Positions 42,641-51,352 of a DNA stretch of 64,000 nucleotides are shown here, piece after piece. The notes beneath the pieces were generated by a model. The model made no database searches. It saw nothing but the letters and a program-made list of their open reading frames with translations, and had not been told where the DNA came from. Within the stretch, counting starts at the first letter, position 1. Each line of letters starts with the position of its first letter. The position numbers and the translations under genes were made by a program. Origin of the DNA: CAWJKP01 sp963843465 (GTDB lineage Bacteria > Planctomycetota > Planctomycetia > Pirellulales > Thermoguttaceae); NCBI GenBank assembly GCA_963843465.1, contig CAWJKP010000003.1, forward strand, positions 62,001 to 126,000, read 5' to 3'.

Positions 42641-44581
42641 TTCCCGGCGGCGCTGCCAGACTTCTTCAATGACGCTGCCGCCGACCATGCTGTAGAGCCG
42701 CGGCCGGGGAGGGATCAAGGTCGTGTCGACGTCCTCGTAACTCAGCTCCGGCTCGCCCTGGGCGCCCAACACGGCGATCGTGCTCTTGAGCCACTTGCGG
42801 TTGTTGGCCTCGAATCGCTCGCACCAGGCTTCCGCCTGCCGCAGGCGCTCGGCCGGCTCGGCGGCCGTGATGTCGGGCATGGAGAACTCGGGCTTGAAGT
42901 GGGCCCCGCGGCATTCGTCCCTCGCCCGGGCGCCCTTGAGAATCGTCCTGGCCAGGGGGATCATGTCCAACATGGCCCGGGTGAAGACCAGGTTCTGATT
43001 GGTCCAGCGGCCCGTATCGGAAAGCGACGAGCGGGCCGCGCGCTCTTGCAGGGCCAGGACCTCCTCGTAGGCCCGGTCCAAGTCGTCGTTGTGCCGGACC
43101 ACGGTCGCCGCGCGGGTCATCACGCGGCCAAGCTGCTGGTGAAGCAGGTAGGGATTCTCGCCGTCGCGGGGCCGAGCCAAGAGACCGTGGTAGTCGGCCT
43201 GGTGTCGGGCCACGGCCCGGTCCAGGAGCGTCGACGAGGCCGAGGCCAGCCGGCCATTGCGGGACTCGATCAGGTTGACCACGCTGGGGGCCACGATCAG
43301 GCCGCTGAAGATGCAGGACAAGAGCGAATTGGCGCCCAGGCGATTGGCCCCGTGATATTGGTAGTCGCACTCGCCGACGGCGTAGACGCCGGGGATGCTG
43401 GTCTGCTGGTTCCGCGGCGAGCCGATCTCCAGGCCGCCGGCAGCCGAGCGCTGGTAGTCGACCCACAGCCCGCCCATCGAGTAGTGCACGGCCGGGAAGA
43501 TCTTCATGGCCGTATGACGGGGGTCGGCGCCCTGGAACTTCTCGTAGATTTCCAGGATGCCTGCCAGCTTGCGGTCCAGCTCGTCGGCCGGCAGGTGGCT
43601 GACGTTGAGGTAGACGCAGAGCCGGTCCTGCTCCACGCTCAATCCTTCGCGGGTGCAGATGTCGAAAATCTCTCGCGTGGCGATGTCGCGGGGGACCAGG
43701 TTGCCGTACTCGGGATAGCGCTCTTCGAGGAAATAGTAGCGCTGGTCTTCGGGGACCTGCTCGGGCGGACGAGGATCCTGGGGCCGGCGGGGGACCCAGA
43801 TGCGGCCGCCTTCGCCCCGCGCGCTTTCACTCATCAACCGCAGCTTGTCGGCGCCGGGGATGGCGGTGGGATGGACCTGGATGAACTCGCCGTTGCCGTA
43901 CTTGGCCCCGGCCTGGAAGGTTCGGCTGGCGGCGCTGCCGGTGCACGTCATGGACATCGTCGAGCGGCCGAAGATCAGGCCCAGGCCGCCGGAGGCGATG
44001 ATCAGGGCGTCGGCCGGCAGGGCGCGGATCGCCATGGTGAACATGTCCTGGACCACGCAGCCGCGGGCCACGCCGCCGTCGTCGATCACCGGGCCGAGGT
44101 AGTCCCAGAACTCGTACTTGGTCACGTGCCCGTACACCTCCCAGCGGCGGACCTGCTCGTCCAGGGCATAGAGAAGCTGCTGGCCGGTGGTGGCGCCGGC
44201 GAAGGCCGTGCGGGGATAGAGCGTGCCGCCGAAGCGGCGTTGGTCGCGGAAACCTTCCGCCGTGCGGTTGAAGGTCACGCCCAGGCGGTCCATGAGGTCG
44301 ATGATCCGCGGGCCCCACTGGCACATTTCGTTGACCGGCGGCTGGTGCTGGAGGAAATCACCGCCGTAGACGGTGTCGTCGAAGTGTTTCCACTCGTTGT
44401 CGCCGCGTTGGCGGGTAAGATTATTGACGCTGTTGATGCCCCCCTGCGCACAACAGCTATGCGATCGCTTGACGGGCGTGAGACTGACGACGCTCACGTC
44501 GGCGCCGAGCTCGGCCAATTTCATCGTGGCTGCCAGGCCCGCCAAACCGCCGCCGACGACCACCACCCGTTGTCTTGCCAT
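42623..44581 (-). CDS. sdhA: Succinate dehydrogenase / fumarate reductase flavoprotein subunit
   Basis: The protein is 652 residues. FAD-binding Rossmann start: VVVVGGGLAGLAATMKLAELG. The flavin-attachment region is SHSCCAQGGINSV. Further boxes: HPTAIPGADKL, PRDIATREIF, HYSMGGLWVDYQ and GANRLGANSLL. SdhA oxidises succinate to fumarate and reduces FAD. It is the second gene of sdhC-A-B. The last five residues (PVVSG) are translated from a repeat that also supplies the stop, so the native C-terminus may be slightly altered. Confidence 0.95.
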   Translation of the reverse strand: MARQRVVVVGGGLAGLAATMKLAELGADVSVVSLTPVKRSHSCCAQGGINSVNNLTRQRGDNEWKHFDDTVYGGDFLQHQPPVNEMCQWGPRIIDLMDRLGVTFNRTAEGFRDQRRFGGTLYPRTAFAGATTGQQLLYALDEQVRRWEVYGHVTKYEFWDYLGPVIDDGGVARGCVVQDMFTMAIRALPADALIIASGGLGLIFGRSTMSMTCTGSAASRTFQAGAKYGNGEFIQVHPTAIPGADKLRLMSESARGEGGRIWVPRRPQDPRPPEQVPEDQRYYFLEERYPEYGNLVPRDIATREIFDICTREGLSVEQDRLCVYLNVSHLPADELDRKLAGILEIYEKFQGADPRHTAMKIFPAVHYSMGGLWVDYQRSAAGGLEIGSPRNQQTSIPGVYAVGECDYQYHGANRLGANSLLSCIFSGLIVAPSVVNLIESRNGRLASASSTLLDRAVARHQADYHGLLARPRDGENPYLLHQQLGRVMTRAATVVRHNDDLDRAYEEVLALQERAARSSLSDTGRWTNQNLVFTRAMLDMIPLARTILKGARARDECRGAHFKPEFSMPDITAAEPAERLRQAEAWCERFEANNRKWLKSTIAVLGAQGEPELSYEDVDTTLIPPRPRLYSMVGGSVIEEVWQRRREPVVSG

Positions 44582-45456
44582 GATTTCTGTCCAGCAATGG
44601 TAGGGTGGGACAAGGCCGCTGGGGCGGCCGCCGGCCCACCGGGAGCCGAATTGGTGGGCCGGCGCTCGCTCGCCCGAGCTTGTCCCACCCTACTTGTCTT
44701 TCGTAAGTCCGTGCGCAGTTCGTGCCCCGAAGGGGCCGAGCCGGCCGGGGTCGTCATGTCCTGGAAGTTGTACATATCCAACAGGGTGACCACGCTCAAG
44801 ACGGCAAAGATGACTGCCAAGCCGGCGCACGGGATCAGGGCCCACCGCTGGGACCGGGGGCTGGTCCAGACTCCCCAGGTGATCCCCGCCGTCCAAACGC
44901 CGTTGAAAAGATGATACACGCTGCAGAGCACGCCGATCAGGTAGCAGGCTGCCGCAATGATGCTCACGCGGACGGCGTCGGCCGAGCTGATGGCCGCATG
45001 TTTGGGGTCGAAGATGCCTCCGCCCAAGGGCCGCGTCACGTGCTCGACCCACCAAGGGCTCTGGATCCAACCCCGGGTTTGGAAAACGTGCCAAAAGATG
45101 AAAAAGAAGGCGATCACCCCCGTCCATCGCTGAAGCGTATAGCGGACATTGCCGCCGTAGGGGTAGTTGAGCACGTTCCGCTGCCCGCGGGTAACAATCA
45201 ACATGCCGATCAGGGCGTGAAAAATGATCGGCAGGAAGATGAAGATCCACTCCACCGTCAAAAGTGTGCTCGGGCCGACCGAATGGATCTGATTGACCCG
45301 GGCTTGGTAGGTGTCGCCGCCGTCGAGAATGCTGGCGTTGGTGGCCAGGTGGATCATCAAGAAGGCCCCGACGGGAAACAGGCCCGTCAGCGAGTGGAGC
45401 CGGCGGATGAGAAACTCATGCCGTCCGAAGGCCGGCGAGAGGGGGGGAATGTCCAC
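44521..45456 (-). CDS. sdhC: Succinate dehydrogenase cytochrome b subunit, C-terminus extended through a repeat
   Basis: This is a five-transmembrane cytochrome b subunit, with segments near residues 25-45, 65-88, 110-126, 165-190 and 208-228. Candidate heme His residues are visible in LRRLHSLTG-like, LMIHLATN, IFHALIGM, FWHVFQ and VYHLFNG contexts. After MYNFQDM the frame reads straight through a GTAGGGTGGG repeat (44600-44693), adding about 50 low-complexity residues and overlapping sdhA by 61 bases. A one-base change near the end would give a stop at 44690. Either the repeat insertion removed the original stop or an indel hides it. The protein core is complete. Confidence 0.9.
   Translation of the reverse strand: MDIPPLSPAFGRHEFLIRRLHSLTGLFPVGAFLMIHLATNASILDGGDTYQARVNQIHSVGPSTLLTVEWIFIFLPIIFHALIGMLIVTRGQRNVLNYPYGGNVRYTLQRWTGVIAFFFIFWHVFQTRGWIQSPWWVEHVTRPLGGGIFDPKHAAISSADAVRVSIIAAACYLIGVLCSVYHLFNGVWTAGITWGVWTSPRSQRWALIPCAGLAVIFAVLSVVTLLDMYNFQDMTTPAGSAPSGHELRTDLRKTSRVGQARASERRPTNSAPGGPAAAPAALSHPTIAGQKSWQDNGWWSSAAVWRAWQPR
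44600..44693. repeat. GTAGGGTGGGACAAG family repeat (copy d)
   Basis: A complete element between the sdhC core and sdhA, translated in frame as the C-terminal extension of SdhC. Confidence 0.9.
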
Positions 45457-45610
45457 GGCAGACCCTCGAAAATCCGCGCGACGTAGTTGCCAGTTGCGGC
45501 AACCCTAATTATCCCTAGCTACGTGGGTAGGTGAAAGGTCGCGGCTTTGGGCCACAATTCCGATTGCGCAATCTCTTCCGTTTTCCCGCCCCAAGGGGGC
45601 GGCCGTTCTT

Positions 45611-45772
45611 CCAGCCCAGGGCAACGCCCTGGGGACGATGGTGCCGCCTCGCGAGCCCTGCCGGCCCAACGGGCCAAACGTTCTCCCTGGCGAAACGTTA
45701 GCCCGTTGGGCCGATCAACGGAACGAGTTCTACCGGCTCCCCAGGGCGTTGCCCTGGGCTGGACGAACTACC
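45611..45772. repeat. AGCCCAGGGC-family palindrome, uninterrupted
   Basis: CCAGCCCAGGGCAACGCCCT at the left returns inverted at 45772, with inner GGCCCAACGGGCC arms. It is related to the repeat that hosts the IS256 at 39427-41074. The rest of 45457-46197 holds the next repeat and no gene. Confidence 0.85.
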
Positions 45773-45926
45773 GGGCCTTCGGCCCGAAAACCACGCCGAA
45801 CGTGCGAACAACAATGGGAACCATGACGGCGTCATGGCGGTCAACCTTTCACCTGCCCATGCGGGATGTAAATATAAGGAGAGCTTCGCCAGAAACAAGA
45901 CCTGGACGTTCGCTGGACCAAAGACC

Positions 45927-45984
45927 GTAGCACGGGGACCTTGCCCGTGTGATGCGGAAAATACGGGCAAGATGCCCGTGCTAC
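45927..45984. repeat. GTAGCACGGG...CCCGTGCTAC inverted repeat
   Basis: The arms close at 45984, with the central GATGCGGAAAA spacer. The same spacer (GATTCGGAAAA) and related arms occur at 57054-57107. Confidence 0.85.
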
Positions 45985-46197
45985 CTCTAGGACCCACCTG
46001 CCAGACTGGCAGCAAGCAGCGATTAGCCAGTGGAACGGTTTTTGCGCTTTTGCTGTCGCATTCCCTGAATCTTCGTTGTAAAATGTTATGTGAGCGGTAT
46101 TTACCATTACCGGCCGGGACGAAGAAAAATGGCCCGGGATCTGGTATCAAACTTGCTCAGTACCAGGGATGGGAAAAATGAGTGAGGTCCGCAATCC

Positions 46198-46620
46198 ATG
46201 AACATTGCATCTCCGTCGTTGCTGATCACCGACGACGACCCGGCGTTCCGCGAAACGCTGCGGGTGGTTTTCGAGCCGGAAGGATATCGGACACTTCTTG
46301 CCGGCAATGGGGAGGAAGCGCTCGATATTGTTCGCAACCAGGAAGTACATCTGCTCCTGTTGGACATGCACATGCCGAAGCTCACCGGGCTGGAGACCTT
46401 GCGGCAGGTGAAGCAATTCCGGGCAATGCTACCCTGTATCCTGCTCTCAGCCCACCTGGACGAGTTGCTCATCGAACAGGCCCTCCTGGCCCATGCGTTC
46501 TCGGTCCTCTCCAAGCCGGTTACGCAACGTCAGATCACCGGCGTTGTCCGCCAGGCGTTGGAACGCACGTATAACTGGCGCGTAGCATCCCCCCCGCCCC
46601 GGTTTGACGGAGTCCGTTAA
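46198..46620 (+). CDS. Orphan response regulator receiver protein
   Basis: The protein is 140 residues, a single receiver domain and a short C-terminal extension. The acidic cluster DDD is at 12-14, phospho-acceptor Asp56 is in LLLLDMHMPKLTG, and the Lys is in VLSKPVT. There is no DNA-binding output domain. Such stand-alone receivers act in phosphorelays or by protein contact. No kinase gene is adjacent; the nearest is at 32566. It lies upstream of the PDH operon, but repeats intervene, so linkage is not shown. Confidence 0.9.
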   Translation: MNIASPSLLITDDDPAFRETLRVVFEPEGYRTLLAGNGEEALDIVRNQEVHLLLLDMHMPKLTGLETLRQVKQFRAMLPCILLSAHLDELLIEQALLAHAFSVLSKPVTQRQITGVVRQALERTYNWRVASPPPRFDGVR

Positions 46621-46651
46621 TTGCCGTATTATTAGGCTCCGTGTTGTGCGG

Positions 46652-46949
46652 TCCCCTCTCCCTCCGAGAGAGGGTTAGGGTGAGGGGGAATTGGTGAGAA
46701 ACGTGTCTCCGTTTCCGGTGCCTAACGTGGCTTCCCCTCACCCCGTCCCTCTCCCGGAGCAACATTATGCATCAGCTATCACTGCTAGCAGAATTCGACC
46801 GTCAAATAAGGACTTACGTCAACAAGGCGTGAAGTTTCGCGCCAGGTCGGCGACCAATCGTGGTAGTCTGGGTCGATTGCTCCCGATGTGGCAAGACGAT
46901 TTGGCTGTCAATGCTAGCTGATGCATAATGTTGCGGAGGGAGAGGGGGA
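46652..46949. repeat. CCCTCTCCC...GGGAGAGGG palindromic repeat, interrupted
   Basis: GTCCCCTCTCCCTCCGAGAG at the left matches inversely GGAGGGAGAGGGGGAC at 46934-46949. The copy is split by a 174-base inserted element (46760-46933). It is the same family as 19298-19450. Confidence 0.9.
46760..46933. mobile_element. MITE-like non-autonomous element, 174 bases
   Basis: Perfect 19-base terminal inverted repeats (CAACATTATGCATCAGCTA at 46760-46778, inverse at 46915-46933) are flanked by identical 5-base CGGAG at 46755-46759 and 46934-46938. The element has no ORF. Removing it and one CGGAG restores an uninterrupted palindromic repeat arm. The matching transposase is not in this window. Confidence 0.9.
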
Positions 46950-46970
46950 CTAATTCCGGGTAGCAGCCAG

Positions 46971-49702
46971 ATGAAATCGACACCTAGCGATCTGCCGACC
47001 GCCTCCGGCCGCATCCCAGAAACGGTGGGTACCCTGCGGCACCTGTCGCAGGACAGCGATCCCCAGGAAACGGCCGAGTGGCTCGACGCGATGGAGTACG
47101 TGATCGAGACCGGCGGGGGCGAGCGGGCCGCTTTCCTGTTGGAGAGGCTCAGGAGCTGGGCCTTCAACCGCGGCGTGCAATTCCCCTATGCCGCCACCAC
47201 GCCCTACGTGAATACCATTTCGCCGGACCGCGAGCCGGAGTATCCCGGCGACCGGGCCATGGAGCGGCGGATCAAGAGCCTCCTTCGCTGGAACGCCATG
47301 GCAATGGTGGTCCGAGCCAACCGCGAGAGCCCGGGCATCGGCGGCCACATCTCGACCTACGCCTCGGCGGCCACGCTCTACGAAGTGGGCTTCAACCACT
47401 TCTTCCGCGGCAAACAGGGCAAGCATCCCCCCGACCAGATCTACTTCCAGGGCCACGCCAGCCCCGGGATCTACGCCCGGGCGTTCCTCGAAGGCCGGAT
47501 CAGTGCCCAGCAACTGAACAACTTCCGCCGCGAGCTGGCCCCCGGCGGCGGACTTTCCAGCTATCCCCATCCCTGGCTGATGCCGCAGTTCTGGGAGTTC
47601 CCCACGGTCTCGATGGGGCTGGGGCCGATCATGGCCATCTACCAGGCCCGCTTCAACCACTACCTGGTCGACCGGGGCATCAAGCCCGACGCCTCGCGGT
47701 CGCGGGTCTGGGCCTTCCTGGGCGACGGCGAGTGTGACGAGCCGGAAGCGCTGGGCGCGATCACCCTGGCCGCCCGGGAACGCCTGGACAACCTGATCTT
47801 CGTGGTCAATTGCAACCTGCAGCGGCTGGACGGCCCGGTCCGCGGCAACGGCAAGATCATCCAGGAACTGGAAGGCGCTTTCCGCGGGGCGGGCTGGAAC
47901 GTGATCAAAGTGGTCTGGGGCTCGGATTGGGACCCGCTGCTGGCCCGCGACACCGACGGCGTGCTGGTCCGCCGCATGGGCGAGGTGGTGGACGGGGAGT
48001 TCCAGAAGTACAGCGTGATGCCCGGCGGCTTCATCCGCAAGCACTTCTTCGGCGCCGACCCGCGATTGGAGTCGCTGGTGGCCGACATGACCGACGAGCA
48101 GATCCGGCGGCTGAAGCGCGGCGGTCACGACCCGCTGAAGGTCTACGCGGCTTACCAGGCGGCCGTCGAGACCGAGGGCGCCCGACGGTGATCCTGGCGC
48201 ACACGGTCAAGGGCTACGGCTTGGGCGAGGCGGGCGAAGGGCGGAACATCACGCATCAGCAGAAGAAGCTCAACGAAGACGAGCTGCGGGAGTTCCGCGA
48301 CCGCTTCGACATTCCCATCTCCGACCGGGACGTGGCCGAAGCCCCCTTTTACCGCCCGCCGGAGAACAGCCCGGAGATCCGCTACTTGCAGGAGCGCCGC
48401 CGGGCGCTGGGCGGATACGTGCCCAGCCGGCGGTCGCCCACGGCCAAGCTCAAGCCGCCCAAGTGGGAAGACTACGCGGAGTTTTTCGCCGGCAGCGAGG
48501 GCCGCGAGGTCTCCACGACGATGGCCTTCGTGCGGTTGTTGGTAAAGCTCATGCGGGACAAGTCGCTGGGGCGGTACATCGTGCCGATCGTGCCCGATGA
48601 AGCCCGCACCTTCGGCCTGGAGGCCCTCTTCCGCCAGTTCGGCATCTATGCCCACAGCGGCCAGCTCTACCAGCCGGTCGACTCCGATACCGTGCTCTTC
48701 TACAAGGAAGCCAAAGACGGGCAGATCATCGAGGAAGGGATCACCGAGGCCGGCGCCATGTCGTCCTACATCGCCGCAAGCACGTGCCATTCCAGCCACG
48801 GGCTGAACATGATCCCCTTCTTCATCTACTACTCGATGTTCGGCTTCCAGCGGATCGGCGATCTGATGTGGGCCGCCGGCGACATGCGCTGCCGCGGATT
48901 CGTGCTGGGCGGCACCGCCGGCCGCACCACCCTGGCCGGCGAAGGCCTACAGCACCAGGACGGCAATACCCACGCTTTCGCCCTGGCCTATCCCAACTGC
49001 CAGGCCTACGATCCCTGCTTCGCTTACGAAATGGCCGCGATCATCCTGGACGGCATCCGGCGGATGTACTACGAGGAAGAGGACATCTGGTACTACATCA
49101 CGCTGATGAACGAAAACTACGACATGCCGATCCTCCCCCTGGGCTCGACCGAAGGGATCGCCAAGGGCATCTACCGCGTCTCCTCCCGCGACCTCGGACC
49201 GCAGCGCCCCAAAGTACAGCTTTTCGGCAGCGGCTCGATCCTCCGCGAGGCGCTGCGGGCCCAGGAGATCCTGGAGCAGAGCTTCGCAGTGGCCAGCAAC
49301 GTCTATAGCGTGACCAGCTACAAAGCACTTTACTACGACGGCCGCGACTGCGAGCGATGGAACCGGCTGCACCCCGACCAGGAGCCCCGCCGGCCGTACG
49401 TGGCGCAGACGCTGGACGGCCAGCCGGGCCCGATCGTGGCCGCGTCGGACTACATCGCGGCCGTCCCGCAGACCATCGCCGCCTGGCTGCCCAAGCCCTA
49501 CCGGGTGCTGGGCACCGACGGCTTCGGCCGCAGCGAGGCCCGCCGCGATCTGCGGCGGTTCTTCGAAGTCGACGCGGAGAACATCGTGCTGGCGGCCCTC
49601 TACGAGCTGGCCGATCTGGGCCAGTACCCGCGGGAAAAACTGGGCCAAGCCATCCAGACCCTGAACCTCGATCGCGACAAGCCCAACCAGGTCAAACAGT
49701 AA
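46971..49702 (+). CDS. aceE: Pyruvate dehydrogenase E1, homodimeric type (frameshift near 48182)
   Basis: This E1 of about 910 residues carries the ThDP fold in one chain. It has GHISTYASAATLYEVGFNHFF, the ThDP motif region GDGECDEPEALGAI to NLIFVVNCNLQ, HTVKGYGLG, and C-terminal GAMSSYIAASTCHSSHGLN and TDGFGRSEAR. It decarboxylates pyruvate and reductively acetylates the lipoyl of E2. The frame breaks within GAG GGC GCC C at 48180-48184; adding one base gives APTVILAHTVKG. The gene is otherwise complete, so an indel error is likely. The stop TAA overlaps the aceF ATG by one base, showing tight coupling. Confidence 0.92.
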
Positions 49703-51126
49703 TGAACATCGAGTTCAAGCTCCCCGAATTGGGCGAGCACATCGAATCGGGCAACGTCGTCAAGGTGCTGGTCGAGGAAGGCGAGCCGGTCGCCGTCAAC
49801 CAGGGCGTCTGCGAGCTGGAAACCGACAAGGCGGTGGTCGAGATCCCTTGCCCGCAAAGCGGCCGGGTCGTCAAGGTCCACATCCACAAGGGCGACACCG
49901 TGTACGTCGGCCAAACGCTGATCACGCTGGATAGCGGCAGCGACGGCAATTCGGCCGAGGCCGAGCCGATCGCCGTCGAGGAAACCAGCGTCGGTGAGGA
50001 AACCGGTGTCGCTTCTGGTGTGGGACGGTCTGATGTGGGACGGATTGCTAATCCGTCCAGCGGTGAAGCCGATCCCCTTGGCGGATTGGCAATCCGCCCT
50101 ACGGGAAAGCCGACAACACCCCTCTCGCCGGCCGTTGGCCCCGGAGGCCACGCGGGCGCGGCCCCGGCGATCGAGCCTGATTACGGCGGAGCGCCCATCC
50201 CTGCCGGCCCGGCCACGCGCCGCCTGGCCCGGCAGTTGGGCGTTGATTTGCGCCGCGTCCACGGCAGCGGACCCAACGGCCGCATCACGCCGGAAGACGT
50301 CCAGGCGGCCTTCACCACCGCCCGCACGCCGCAGGCCCCACAGCCGGCCGCCGCCGAGGCGCCGCCGGCGATCTCGCTAGAGCCGGTGGTGCCGCCGGGC
50401 GAGCCGGCCCAGGACGCCTGGGGCCGGGTCCGCCGTGAGAAGATGTCCAAGGTCCGCCGCACGATCGCGGCGCAGATGTCGAAGTCGGCCGGCGCCATCC
50501 CCCACGTGACCAACTTCGACGACGCCAACGTCACCGAGCTGGAGCAGATCCGCGCCGGCATCCCCAAGGGGTTCGTCGGCGCCGGCATCAAGCTCACGGC
50601 GATGCCGTTGGTGATGAAGGCCGTGGCCATCGCCCTGCGGCGCCACCCGGCCTTAAACGCCAGCCTCGACGAGACCCAAGAGCAGGTGATCTACAAGGAA
50701 TACGTTCACCTGGGCGTGGCCGTGGATACGCCGCGGGGGCTGATCGTGCCGGTGGTGCGGAACGTCGACCGCATGAGCATCGGCGAGCTGGCCCGGGCGC
50801 TGGCCTCGCTGGCCGAGCGGGCCCGCGGCGTGCAGTTCGGCGTCGAGGACCTCCGCGGCGGCAGCTTCACGATCAGCAACATGGGCGCGGTCGGCGGGTC
50901 CTACAGCACGCCGATCATCAACCATCCGGAGGTCGCGGTGCTGTTGTTGGGCCGCACCCGCTGGCGGCCCGAGGTCCGCGACGGCGGCCGCATCGAGCCG
51001 CGGCAAATGCTGCCTTTGAGCCTTTCCTACGACCACCGCCTGGTCGACGGCGCCGCTGCCGCCCGCTTCCTCAACGAAGTGATCGACCACCTCCAGAACC
51101 CCGGCCGGCTGCTGCTGGCGGATTGA
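49702..51126 (+). CDS. aceF: Dihydrolipoamide acetyltransferase (PDH E2) with a repeat-derived linker
   Basis: The protein is 474 residues. One lipoyl domain lies at 1-76, with lipoylated Lys43 in ETDKAVVEIP. The linker spans about 80-160. A peripheral subunit-binding domain follows (PATRRLARQLGVDLRRV, then GPNGRITPEDV). The catalytic domain ends LSLSYDHRLVDGAAA, with the active-site His of HRxxD. It transfers the acetyl group to CoA. Linker residues about 112-135 (VGRIANPSSGEADPLGGLAIRPTG, split by function only) are translated in frame from a palindromic repeat at 50035-50102. That is tolerable in a flexible linker. Confidence 0.95.
   Translation: MNIEFKLPELGEHIESGNVVKVLVEEGEPVAVNQGVCELETDKAVVEIPCPQSGRVVKVHIHKGDTVYVGQTLITLDSGSDGNSAEAEPIAVEETSVGEETGVASGVGRSDVGRIANPSSGEADPLGGLAIRPTGKPTTPLSPAVGPGGHAGAAPAIEPDYGGAPIPAGPATRRLARQLGVDLRRVHGSGPNGRITPEDVQAAFTTARTPQAPQPAAAEAPPAISLEPVVPPGEPAQDAWGRVRREKMSKVRRTIAAQMSKSAGAIPHVTNFDDANVTELEQIRAGIPKGFVGAGIKLTAMPLVMKAVAIALRRHPALNASLDETQEQVIYKEYVHLGVAVDTPRGLIVPVVRNVDRMSIGELARALASLAERARGVQFGVEDLRGGSFTISNMGAVGGSYSTPIINHPEVAVLLLGRTRWRPEVRDGGRIEPRQMLPLSLSYDHRLVDGAAAARFLNEVIDHLQNPGRLLLAD
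50035..50102. repeat. GGATTGCTAATCC / GGATTGGCAATCC repeat inside aceF
   Basis: GTGGGACGGATTGCTAATCC at 50035 and GGCGGATTGGCAATCCGCCC ending at 50101 form imperfect palindromes with a GGTGAAGCCGATCCCC middle. The length keeps the reading frame open and in phase. A second repeat fragment (GCCCCGGAGGCCACGCGGGC) follows at about 50143-50162. Confidence 0.8.
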
Positions 51127-51183
51127 CAGCGTGGTCCGGGCACCGTTAGCCCCGGCGGCCACGCCGGCTGTGTGACGCAAGTA

Positions 51184-51307
51184 GTAGGGTGGGACCAGGC
51201 CGCCTCGGCGGCCGCCGGCCCACCAGCAGCGGACAGGACTGGCGAAGTTTTGTGGTGCAGGCGTCCCGCCTGCCCTGCAAACTGCAGGCGGGACGCCTGC
51301 ACCACAA
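51184..51307. repeat. Truncated GTAGGGTGGG copy followed by a perfect GTGGTGCAGGCGTCCCGCC palindrome
   Basis: A half copy of the GTAGGGTGGGAC family lies at 51184-51231. Perfect 24-base arms follow at 51250-51273 and 51284-51307. A GTTAGCCCCGGCGGCCACGC unit just upstream (51147-51166) belongs to the tandem repeat seen at 57174. No gene lies in 51127-51352. Confidence 0.85.
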
Positions 51308-51352
51308 TCGAACAAGGATCAACTCAGTTTGACGCAGTTACGAAGGATCGCC

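Noticed and set aside
44521..44700. C-terminal extension of SdhC as a functional domain
   Set aside because: It is a direct translation of a dispersed palindromic repeat found in other non-coding places.
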